Part shown: piece after piece, positions 12,813 to 23,009 of the stretch
Numbering within the stretch: position 1 is the stretch's first letter
Layout of the letters: every line of letters starts with the position of its first letter
Source of the DNA: Branchiostoma floridae
Lineage: Eukaryota; Chordata; Leptocardii; Amphioxiformes; Branchiostomatidae
Reading direction: 5' to 3'
Assembly (NCBI RefSeq): GCF_000003815.2
Contig: NC_049980.1
Span: forward strand, 21,357,717 to 21,421,716
DNA: 64,000 nucleotides
Program-made: the position numbers and the translations under genes
The notes under the pieces: generated by a model
What the model was told of the DNA's origin: nothing
Database searches by the model: none
What the model saw: the letters and a program-made list of their open reading frames with translations, nothing else

Positions 12813-12988
12813 TCACAGTAATGTACTGTGGCCCACAATACACGCATTGTACACTTCTGAAGTAGCCAGAGTGCCACCTTTATAATTCGATTCTTGTGGA
12901 AATATACTTTGCATGGTCTGACCAGTTGAATGTGGTTGTTGTGTAATCATTGACATTGATTGATTGGTTTCAAAGTTGCCAAAAGTTG
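12813..12988 (-). CDS. possible terminal exon (weak candidate)
   Basis: On the minus strand a good acceptor (TTGCTGTTACAG) is followed by 58 open codons and a TGA at 12815-12813. The encoded tail is polar (NQSMSMITQQPHSTGQTMQS) and could be a cytoplasmic tail. No partner exon was found, so this may be a chance frame. Confidence 0.15.
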
Positions 12989-13855
12989 CTGTAACAGCAA
13001 TTAAGTTCCATTTGACATAGAGAAGTAGTACAATGTTAATTCCCCCCATATCATACATACATATGTACATGTCAATTAAAATACAACCTACCCTTGTACA
13101 ACAAATCATGGAATCCTAATTAAACACTGCCATGATATTGATGCTCCTCTGTTACATCCTGCAATCACCTGCCCTACATTACCAATTGTTAAAATTGTGC
13201 AGTCATACTGAAAAGGAAAGTGTGTGACTGACCTTCTGAGGAAAGATTATAAATTGATACCTGTGAGCTTGTGTGTGCATTTATATGCATGTGCGGAAAC
13301 GTGCGTGTACGTGCGTGCTTGCATGTGCATGTGTGCATACATGTGTGGGTTGAGTTGATATTTAGTAAGCACTGTGTGAGATAAGTCTTGTAACATAAAG
13401 GTTAAAGTTGATTTTACGCCTCCCTTTGCCTTTACTTGCATTGAGGTGGATTGAAGTCTAAACCCTTGGGTTAAGGTGATTGAAATGATATCTAGTACAT
13501 GTGTATGTAGGTAAGTATTGCAAACAGAAAAGTTAAGGTCAATGTTAGGCTCCTATTAGTGTTCTTTGGTACTACAGCAGAACTACCATATTTCAAAAGC
13601 TCTTAGTATTTCACATCTTCAAACTCTCGTTTCTTCAAGTTTAATAGGGATTATTTTCTCTATTGGGCCTGGTCTCTTGATACAGTATTGCAGGTGTGAC
13701 CAGGCATATCTAATTTCATAGCAATTTCTGTTTATAGATACATTAATAATTCAAAATTGTGAATTGGCAGAGGAATGGGGTTAGGAAGGTCCAGATTTTT
13801 TGTTCCAGTGGCTCTTTACGGCAACATCGTACAAATAGAATGGACATGCAAGAAT

Positions 13856-14005
13856 CACTACTCAAATGTTTTGAAATACCCAATGTATAAAATAAACACA
13901 ATCATATTTAGTAATAGTATAGCTGCTAAGCACTACTCAAATGTTTTGAAATACCCAATGTATAAAATAAACACAATCATATTTAGTAATAGTATAGCTG
14001 CTAAG
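13856..14005. repeat. perfect 75-bp tandem duplication
   Basis: Units 13856-13930 and 13931-14005 read identically. The unit is AT-rich and has no stop in one frame, which lengthens a non-significant ORF. The identity suggests a recent duplication, or an assembly artefact. Confidence 0.95.
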
Positions 14006-15250
14006 CAACCAGATTTTTCAACAATAAAGATTATCCAGACTCTGGCATTAGATATTCTTGTCATATTCAATTCATACTGGGTACTTTTCATCCAGACAAT
14101 TTACCATGATATCAGATTATGTATTAATTAGGGATACGTATAATGTATTACAGCTCATATGATATCAAGGTATCATGATGATAACTGCCACCGTGCTATA
14201 TCAGTGATCCAAACCTTAATTTAATTTCCATATTCTAATTTACAGAGGAAATGGAAGTAAAATGACATTATGACCTGATTTAGTTAATCAGAACAGCAAC
14301 AATCTAATTTCATAGTAATTTCAAACATCCCTGCATTGGATAAACTATGCACAGCTCAGTTCAAACCACAATATTTACAAATAAGAGACATGTGAAAGAG
14401 CAATGAATATCAGTCAATCCAACAGCTTTCTCAAATTTAGGAAGTCTAAATACACTTGATTCAGTTTTTAATCCAGCTTGACGACTTTGTATAAATGTGA
14501 GATATCGTTATTCATGTAACAAAGTAATTGAAAAAACAAACATGTTTGATAAAATTGAAACTGACATTTAATTTGTTGACACTCTTAATGGAGATTGTAT
14601 TTTGTTGATGTAATGAGGAAGCTGGCCCTATACCATAATGTTTAAACACAAACTGACAGGTGCCACCCAATTGTACTGAAGTCAAAATGGTCAGTAATTT
14701 TTTCTATACGTGGCATCTATATATACCCCTTTAACTTTCACTCCTATGTACCAACACCCCGACCCCAACCCCAACATAGCAGTGTCAGAACATAGTGTTG
14801 CCAGGACATAGGTCTTCCCTGTCTGCTACTACCTTTAAACCTTAAAGTATTTCCAATATATAGGTATAGTGCTTACATTTTCCTGAACATAAGAACACCC
14901 CATGAAAGCAGATTTGAAAGGAATGGTACAGTGTGCAATTTGCAGCATGATGAATTGTCAGTGACGCTAACAACTTTACATTACACATTTTCTTATTGTA
15001 AATTTACTTAGAAATAATTGTGCTTCCCAAGCCTTGGCCTAAAAGGCAGTGTAATCAGATTGTCCTCTTGGCTGGAGTGTGGGTAATTTGAATTCATACT
15101 CTGAGGACAGGAACAAATGAAGTTACTTTTGAAAAAAATCAATCAAGCTCACACAGAAAGTATCATCATTTGCCTTTGCCCATTCATTCATATACATACA
15201 GAGTATACAGTAATTGTAGTTGTATGGCAAGGAAATCCTGTACCCCTTTA

Positions 15251-15274
15251 TGTGTGTGTGTGTGTGTGTGTGTG
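15251..15274. repeat. (TG)n microsatellite
   Basis: Twelve uninterrupted TG dinucleotides. Confidence 0.95.
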
Positions 15275-15951
15275 AGTGCAAAAGTAAGAAACATCCTGAT
15301 TCAGAGTGTCAGTCCTGATACAGGGAACTTGGATCACACTTGTAACATCAACATGACCTCTGATATGAGCACAATGGGGGCACAGCAGAGAGTTCAAGAG
15401 CTCAAAAACAAACTTGCATCACCCTCATACCAAAAATATGGAGCATGCAACTTTTCTTAGAACAATTCCTTGATCTAAGGTAAGATGTTTGCCTGAGAAA
15501 CATACAAACCCATCATTACCCAATCTTGTTACTTTCATTTCTCCAACACCAAATACACATTATATCGTAGGGGGCCAGAACATGATCACCCTGGATTACT
15601 TCAGGTAGAAATGACCTAATGTTTAAGCCAACCAACACCACTGACTGGTCCAGAGAAGGACCAGTTCTAATCGACCCTGACATTGGAAGGTTTAATCATT
15701 GACTCATTGAAGATTGGAATTTCTTCCGGTAAGTGCACTGGAATCATCCTGTCCAGTCAGCTAGGTCACCTTGGGCAAAGCATCCTTTAAAGTTTAAATT
15801 TTGTATAAACATAAACATTTGAATTATGCACAGTCAGTTCATTGACACTATGTGTACATGTATGAACAAACAAGTTATTTGTTCAGATACACAGTCTCAA
15901 TGAACACTGACTGCAATTTTATTACGTGTCTTGGACATGTTTACTTGACAG

Positions 15952-16061
15952 CACCAGATTTACATGTAGCAAGTGACAGGAATCAGCATGAGAATGAAAG
16001 GTTAGATTGTAATGATACTGAATCAGATGTATTTCACTGGCTGTACAATTCCTTTAGCTAA
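15952..16061 (+). CDS. possible terminal exon pairing with 12504-12713 (weak)
   Basis: Acceptor TTTACTTGACAG (ending 15951), then 35 polar codons (DRNQHENERLDCNDTESDVF) and TAA at 16059-16061. Its phase (1) matches the donor at 12714, which would give a short cytoplasmic tail after a membrane segment. Support is only splice context and phase. Confidence 0.18.
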
Positions 16062-16730
16062 TATCTGTGCACTATCAAAATTCATCAAACTAATCATAAT
16101 ATCCACTACCGTAAGTACAATTTAGATCACACATATAGTGGGGCTTTGACTTTGACTGCTATCGATAAGCCATACTGACATATTCCGCATCTATCTCTTT
16201 CTGGAAAAAGCTGATAACAAATTGTGTAGCTTCTACCAGCTGCATTTCTATGAATCCTATTGAATGCCTCTCACGTATAGTTAGACCCAATGCATACAAA
16301 TGTGGGTCTATGCAGGATGGATGTGCAGCATTGTAAGAAAACCTTATGAGGGTGTACATATATAGTATGTAATGTCACCTTGTCACAACTTTAAGATTTG
16401 GTTCAAATGATTTAGATTCAGTCTATTTTTATCAGCCTTAATGCTTGAGAAACCATAGCTTCAGCTAGGAAGGTCCCTTGGTTAGAACATTAAATGGAGG
16501 TCCAATGTTTGTTTATGCACAGTTGCATGCAAATTTGGCCAAAATGAGGAGCATTAATACAGCATCTAAGTGAGAATTTTGGGCTATTCCTTGTACTAAT
16601 GTTCTAAGGTCTACGTGCTGCAATAGCTTACTTTAGATCCCATCAATGAATTCAACAAAATCGTGTACAAGTATTAATCATCAAAATCCCTTGATGATGT
16701 TAGCACACAAGTACACAAATTATGTTGATA

Positions 16731-16940
16731 CTAGAATATACTCTGACAGTGCAAGACATGAACACTACATCAGTAATGAACCCGGGGTCACTGGGTGTGT
16801 CTGGTGTTTAATCACCATACACCCTCACCCGGGGGACCCAGCTGAGGCTGATCAATCCCTTGACTTGTCTCCAAGTGGCTTCCAAGATTCCCTCTATGGA
16901 AACACAACCAAGGTAAGGTCTTCTCTGCTGCCTCAAGAAT
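16731..16940 (-). mobile_element. 3' stub of an R2-like non-LTR retrotransposon
   Basis: Collinear with the 3' end of the element at 35735-36814, in the same orientation. It keeps about 43 codons of the endonuclease ORF end (ILEAAEK...GPPGEGVW, stop 16814-16812) and the 3' UTR. It is more diverged from the other copy than expected for a recent insertion. No target-site duplication seen. Confidence 0.75.
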
Positions 16941-18222
16941 GAGGTATGTTTAGTTACAGGTTTACAATAGCAAAGCCAATTGTGTTACAATAGACCAACA
17001 ATGCTCTACTACCATTTTTCATTCATTTAAAGACACACATTGTCTGTACTTTGATGCCTTTTGTTTACTCAGAAATGAGAGAATTGTTATATTGGTTATC
17101 AGTGAATATTCAGTATCATTAGAAAGTACTATATGAAAGAAAAGAATACATTGGCATAAAACATGCCACGAAAAGCTGAAAACGTTAATGATAATCTTCT
17201 TGACATTATTTTAGCCCCTACCTTCACATCAGACTTTTAACGAAAAAAATTCAGTTTTCTTTTTTGTTTTGTCTCTTTGATTTCTCTTTAAAATATGAGA
17301 ATCAGCTAATACATTTGTGTTGCCTTAATGGTAAAAATGCTTCAGATCTTGGCAACTTAAAGCAAAACCCTTCCATGCCCCAGAGATCCTGAAAAAGTAT
17401 CACTGCAATCAAACCAGGATCTACACTTCCCCAGCCTGCAGCCTCGGGAGACACAGGAACCTGATTGAATATTCTCATCTAAAGCATATCATATCCACAT
17501 AACATCACACATCATATATCACAGATAACAGGCAATGAAGTCTTCCATGAAGTCAGTTTAAAAGAATTGTTAGTGCTGTCCTAAAGTCTATCATATCCTT
17601 CATTAAATGTACTTATCAATATATGATCATCCTTGTCTAGCATGTTCTTTATTCCTGTAGGCCTACCCCTATCATAGGCCTCAACAACTTAATCTTTTAG
17701 ATTTGCTAGCTTCATTTTGTATCTCATTTGACTCTTGAGAACAGATTCTACACATTTCACTAATTTCCTACAATTAAGAACAAAGAAATCAATTCAACTT
17801 TGCAGCAACATTTCAAAGACTGATACTAGATTCAACTAATTTCATGCTCTTTCTCTGGAACAACAAGCAACCCTGACGTGTTGCTCTTGTAGCCTTTACC
17901 TGGAGCTATAAGTGCCGCATGCAATCACTTGTATTAGTGGTAATCGGGATACTGTAATCTTGAAGAGCTTAAGAAATTCTGCTGAAAATATAACAGATAT
18001 TTCAAGCATATTTCAGGATTTAGTGGAAAAGCTCCAAATTGCAAGGCTTTCATTTGATAAAACTTCACATAGCCATTAGAGTTAGAACCTGTTACATGTA
18101 CACATATAAAAATGTATGTGCCTAAACACAGTGGGAAGAGGGCTATACATGCATGTGACAGTGATCTTTGCCTGCACACACTTTTACATACATTAGATGA
18201 AGCGTTTTACAATAGCCAAGTG

Positions 18223-18243
18223 TTCAGCACCAAGGACACCACT
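18223..18243 (+). promoter_or_regulatory. RE1-like motif, one mismatch
   Basis: TTCAGCACCAAGGACAC fits 16 of 17 positions of the RE1 core; the last G is C. It is not near a recognised gene; the closest candidate is the membrane protein about 4.4 kb downstream. Confidence 0.3.
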
Positions 18244-18682
18244 AAAATGCCTCCACTCAGCTAAATAAGGACCTGGTAGTTAGCTACAAGAAAATCATTA
18301 CAAGCCTTTTCTCCATGAATAAAGACTACCCCATCCAAGACACCACTCAACAGCAGGTGGTTTCAAACTGCAATATTTTCTATCAACAGGACTAGAGAGA
18401 AAATAATACACATATTGCAAAAGTGACAAAGGTAATCTATCATACTGATATGTTACAGAAAGAAATCATGCTTTATTGTTTTGCCTGATTGGTTTCAATT
18501 GGCAGAAAAATGCCAGGGATATATGTGAGCTAGTGGTACAAGTTCATGGTGGTAGACAGAATGCAACATTTTTTTTGACCTCCTGCCCTTCTGAACTTGA
18601 ATGGTATGCTGAGTTTAACATCTGAAATTAAATCACTTTAACACTGTTTATATCATGCAGAAAGGAAACAATCATGATAGAT

Positions 18683-18768
18683 AATAGTTTAAAGTCACAG
18701 ATGAGAATATACATATATACATGTACATACATACATACATACATTCTCATCTGTGACTTTGAACTATT
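18683..18768. repeat. hairpin: 26-bp arms around a TACA-rich loop
   Basis: Arms 18683-18708 and 18743-18768 are complementary except for one position that allows a G-U pair. The 34-nt loop is built of TACA/TATA repeats. It could be a tiny MITE remnant, a microsatellite-associated foldback or a structured RNA. Confidence 0.8.
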
Positions 18769-20546
18769 CATATCAGAATGGTGCTGGCAGACCTGGAATC
18801 CTGTATGTACATGTAGGCCAGTCTTCCATGTGCCGGAGGGAAATTAGCTCATAAATACAAGATAAGTAAAATATATTGGATAAATATTGTAGATGTATAA
18901 GATAATTGGCAATTCCTCCTTTAAATGTATTACCAAAGATTTACCGGTAGTTCAAATTCCGCCGAAATTCTGTAGGAGAATATTGCGGCTGTAGATCAAG
19001 ATTAGTGGAAAATAACTGTATCTAGATAGTTGCAACCATCCCAAATGATTTCAGTTATTGTCCAACTGTTCAGTACTTGAAGACAGATAACTTACAGACA
19101 CCAGAAAGGATCAGCACTTAGGATATATGTCCTTCATGACAAGACAGACTGTGGGGTTGACAGGAAACCATTATCAGGGTCCTTCTGGACAGCGATATGT
19201 ACCAGGCAATTTGGAGTATTGATTAGCCATTACTTTTTGCTCACTTATCAATCTCACAACAATTTCGTTTGAAACGACAGTCTAACTGTATATCTATCAT
19301 TTTGGCAGCATTTTTTCATACCTTTATTGTTTGCATTAAGGTTCTAAGGTCCAAATTGTAGAAGATATTCTCAACTTTCACTACATTACACAAGAAAGTC
19401 CATTAGCCAAAGTGATAGATTGTTCGCATTTTAAGTGCAGTTATTCCCTGTGGAAGTGGCATGGTACAAATAATGGAGATAGAGCAAAAGTTCACATTAG
19501 CCAATCCAGTCTTTTTATTTTGTACTAGCAATGTTGCCATTCAGCAAGTTGAAGGCTGTACGTTTTGTTCAGTGCACAATATCATTCATATGCACTATTC
19601 TAAAGAAAATGTTACCTTACAGTACTGTGACAGTAATGATGGTTGCATTCACCTTGTCAGAGTCATTAGATTTGAATATGATGAGAGGCCCCAAGAAAGT
19701 CTACAATCCAAATTTTGTAAGCTAGGAAGATTCAAACTTTGAATTTGTAAGTTAGAGAAGGCCCAGGCGTCAAATGAATTGTGGTAGTCCAATTATCACG
19801 GCTGCTACCTTGTTTCTATTTGACACCAGGAGAAATCCACATGTCTCACTGCAAGGACACCATACAAAATATCTACTGAGTGTCACACACCTATAGCATA
19901 TCAATGTCGGAAAAGTATCTGCATTCAACTTGGCATCCCAAAATTCATCCATCTTTCTTTATTAAAATCAGATAAGTAAGACTTAAGACATTATCTTCAA
20001 TATTCTTCAGCAATGAAGTGGAAAAAACGAATTAAGTAGAAATACTGTGTACTGCACTCAAGTAACTTTAAATAGGTAAGAAATGTCTAGCTTAATTTTC
20101 TCCCTCAGACTCATGGGGCCCAAAATGCCAAGAATGAAGGATGATCCATCTCTGAGAATGGCCAATAATTCATAAGAATCATCTAAGGACACATAATCCA
20201 TCCATTGACACATGGTACATGTATGTTCCCAGATGTAACATCAAATGTCTGTCCTTAAAGAAAACCAGATCTGCTTAATGGGCAATGGTCTGAAAGCCCC
20301 ATAGCTCCTTATATACTGTCACTCCTAGTACCAAATTTGAAAAAGGAAATGAATGATTAACACCCACTGAAAAGGTGTTTGAACAAAACCCTGAGAAAAG
20401 AAAAAGTAAGAAAAATCACATCAACATTAGAGAGGACCCAGCAAGACTTGACTAAGTTCATACCAATCTGTTTCCTTGAGCCTCATAAAAGATTCAGCAA
20501 GAGGTCAAGATGAACACAGCAGGAAAGAAAACTTGAGACTGACTGT

Positions 20547-20656
20547 ATCAACTACTGAAACGGTACCTACAATCATCAACTACTGAAACCATACCCACCA
20601 TCATCAACTTCTGAAATGGTACCTATCATCATCAACTACCGAAACAGTACCTACCA
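20547..20656. repeat. 28-bp tandem repeat, about four copies
   Basis: Units begin at 20547, 20575, 20603 and 20631 with ATCAACT(A/T)C and differ at a few positions. It is a head-to-tail minisatellite without unique spacers. Confidence 0.85.
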
Positions 20657-22120
20657 ACTTGAAGGCACTTTTCTATCAGGCTCTGCTTATTAGTATTACT
20701 GATGATAATCCTGCTTGGCAGTATTTTCAAAACTCCTAGTAACAACTAATTCATATCATGACAAGGTTATACGTTACCATAGCTGTAGGTTGTTCAATTG
20801 TTGCACAAATATTTCTTATTTTGACAATCAAAACTTATCATTTCTTATTTTGACAATTAAAACAATTATTAAATGACAATACAAATTGGGGATTAAAGAG
20901 CATGTCCAACTTTAGAAATTGGGTTTTAGAAATTGTTTTCTGGCATACAAAGTGGGAATTTATATTACCCTAGCACATTTTGTCAAGGCTTTAAAAAGAA
21001 TAGTATATATTACATTTGTACTTGATAGTGCAAAAAAGCATGCTACTGGTTCTGAATATATGTTCCATGGGGTGATAATTTGTTAGCATGTCCACATCAA
21101 TTGCCTACAATACCCTGGTCCAAGCAGTTGCAGATATTATAGCAAAGGAAAAACAGACATCCACTTGCTCTCTTCCTAGTCCATGCACTTCCAAACCCTC
21201 AGGGATACTGACCAGGGAGAGAGGCATCCAGTACAACAGCCAGAGCTTGTGTACATTCTATATGGTAACCACTTGGGACAACATTTATGGAATGTTACAC
21301 CAGTCAAGAGGCCTGGGGGCTCCATAGTAGACTATACGCTATGGCTTGTCAACTTGTTAGGTTTACCCAATGGATACGCCCACTGATGGGGATGACGGGG
21401 GATATAATGATGCTACAGCAATATTCCAATCTACTTCACTATGGAGAGGATTGACCATGCATGCTGCAGGCTCAAAATCAACAGGATGTGGTTCTCATGC
21501 ACTATTGCTGATATTCAGTCACAAGCATTAGATGGTATTATATTATTCTGGGTTTGACGTCAGTGATTTTTTTATACCTTTTCGTCGGTAGCCTTGACAA
21601 TGGCGTCTTCTAACTAGAAACACCTGTTCCACCATACCTTCCACTGTATTTTGGGAATCTTTATAATTAAAATAAATTTTAAAAAGTGAAATTTAAAAAA
21701 GTGAAATAAGGTTTAGACTCATTTTCATTTCATGATATCATTTTGATAATTATTTTATGTATGATCTTAGGATGATATCATGCATTGTAGATAAACAAAA
21801 ACACAAACATCGACAAGCACTCAACTTTTCAATTATTCTCACATTAGATAAACACTGTGAATAAGCAGAATTTCACTGAGAAAAAGCACTGTAATGGTCA
21901 ATGATCCCATGCCTACTTACTGAATCAATGCTATTTATTTTTAGGCATTTTTCCCTTGGGGGAAGTTGTAATGATTATCTAGCGTACAACAAATCTTTAA
22001 CATAATTGTGCCTCATCATATTCTATCACTAGAATGCTGTTCCCTGATTGGAGGACTACAGATTCCACACACTATCTAAAATTGGGTGCATTGATTAGGC
22101 ATGCTATCGCGGCGACGCTG

Positions 22121-22126
22121 TATAAG
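22121..22126 (+). promoter_or_regulatory. candidate TATA box
   Basis: TATAAG in an unusually CG-containing context (CGCGGCGACGCTG just upstream), 520 bp before the ATG at 22644 and 340 bp before the ATG at 22459. It is a plausible core promoter for the small membrane protein; no transcript evidence. Confidence 0.3.
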
Positions 22127-22458
22127 TGGGGTGCCTCTCAGGACTTTATCTACAGCAGCAATTTTTTAGTGGCAGCTTGCACTATGCACTCTAAATGCTC
22201 CTCATACCTCTCACAAGATCTGCATGGAAATGAAGCAATGACGGAATAACGGCCCTGTGATCATGACGTATACTGGGGGCGCTCATCTCTGTTAGAATTC
22301 ATGATCTAGCCCCAGACGGAGGCACACATATGCAGTATGTGCAATTTGTCACCTTTAATGACGGTTAGTAATCAGAGTGCAGCCGCATGTGGATGGATTC
22401 AGACCTTGTGAAGGAAGCTTGAGCAACACAAGCGTAACTCCCAGACAGACAGCCCAAC

Positions 22459-22541
22459 ATGGTTGAGCAAGGACTGGACCTGTACATTTCCAAGGTTTGC
22501 AACAGATACCACCGGGCGTACAGCGAAGTTGCCGATTATGA
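22459..22541 (+). CDS. possible first coding exon of the small membrane-protein gene
   Basis: ATG at 22459 in good context (AACATGG) opens 27 codons plus two bases (MVEQGLDLYISKVCNRYHRA) up to a consensus donor (GA|GTAAGG at 22542). Splicing to an AG at 22650-22651 would keep the frame of the ORF below, but that acceptor has no pyrimidine tract. The ORF below may instead start at its own ATG. Confidence 0.3.
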
Positions 22542-22643
22542 GTAAGGATGCAGGCAGAGCCTGATGATGTGCAAAAATGAGGATGATGCCTGCGTGAAGC
22601 TGTGCATCTCAAGAAGTGCGTTGGACAAAAAGGTGGGTAAATT

Positions 22644-23009
22644 ATGGACAGTGCAACCTCTATCCCTTACACTGACCTCCAATCCAATGGAAGCAACATC
22701 GCAAACCAAGGGTACAATGCAACAATACTTGTCGATCCCGACAGAAATGGTGGAAATGATACCATCCCACAAGAAGGCTTTTATCAATTTGACACTGTTC
22801 TACCATGGGTGTTCCTGTACATTGTGGGTATTGTATTTGTGGTAACCTACTTGACAATTCTGTATGAAGCTGGTCGTGTCCTTTGGACCATGTATCAAGT
22901 CAGATTTTCTAATCATTCTTCGCGGGATGACAAGAAGTCTGTAGATATAGAGGACAAACAACCTGCACTTTCATCACATGTGGAATGGCAGAGTAGACAG
23001 CAAACATGA
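22644..23009 (+). CDS. small single-pass membrane protein, unknown family
   Basis: A 121-codon ORF from ATG at 22644. The N-terminal part (about 55 residues) is polar with three N-glycosylation sequons (NGS, NAT, NDT). One hydrophobic helix follows (WVFLYIVGIVFVVTYLTILY, about residues 55-75), then a roughly 45-residue charged tail (NHSSRDDKKSVDIEDKQ). No signal peptide is visible, so it would be type III with an outside N-terminus. Size, glycosylated N-terminus, single helix and short tail resemble KCNE potassium-channel beta subunits, but the KCNE juxtamembrane signature is not clearly present, so I do not assign the name. A longer first exon at 22459-22541 is possible. Confidence 0.5.
   Translation: MDSATSIPYTDLQSNGSNIANQGYNATILVDPDRNGGNDTIPQEGFYQFDTVLPWVFLYIVGIVFVVTYLTILYEAGRVLWTMYQVRFSNHSSRDDKKSVDIEDKQPALSSHVEWQSRQQT

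Larger units (their letters stand above)
13007..16730. other. spacer with simple repeats
   Basis: Contains an alternating purine-pyrimidine stretch (13260-13350), a 75-bp tandem duplication (13856-14005), a TG microsatellite (15251-15274) and one weak exon candidate (15952-16061). No recognisable gene. Confidence 0.5.
16942..22120. other. spacer, no gene recognised
   Basis: AT-rich. It contains a near-perfect hairpin (18683-18768), an RE1-like motif (18223) and a 28-bp tandem array (20547-20656). An ATG-started 93-codon frame at 19461-19742 (+) has no splice support, resembles no family, and overlaps a second open frame, which points to chance. Confidence 0.5.

Noticed and set aside
19461-19742. 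93-codon ATG-started ORF
   Set aside because: A second frame over the same bases is also open, there is no promoter or splice context and no domain.
20547-20656. Regular 28-bp repeats resembling a CRISPR array
   Set aside because: Units are directly adjacent with no unique spacers and the setting is eukaryotic.
22564-22845. 93-codon plus-strand ORF overlapping the small membrane protein
   Set aside because: Different frame from the glycosylated single-span ORF, with no coherent features; a shadow.
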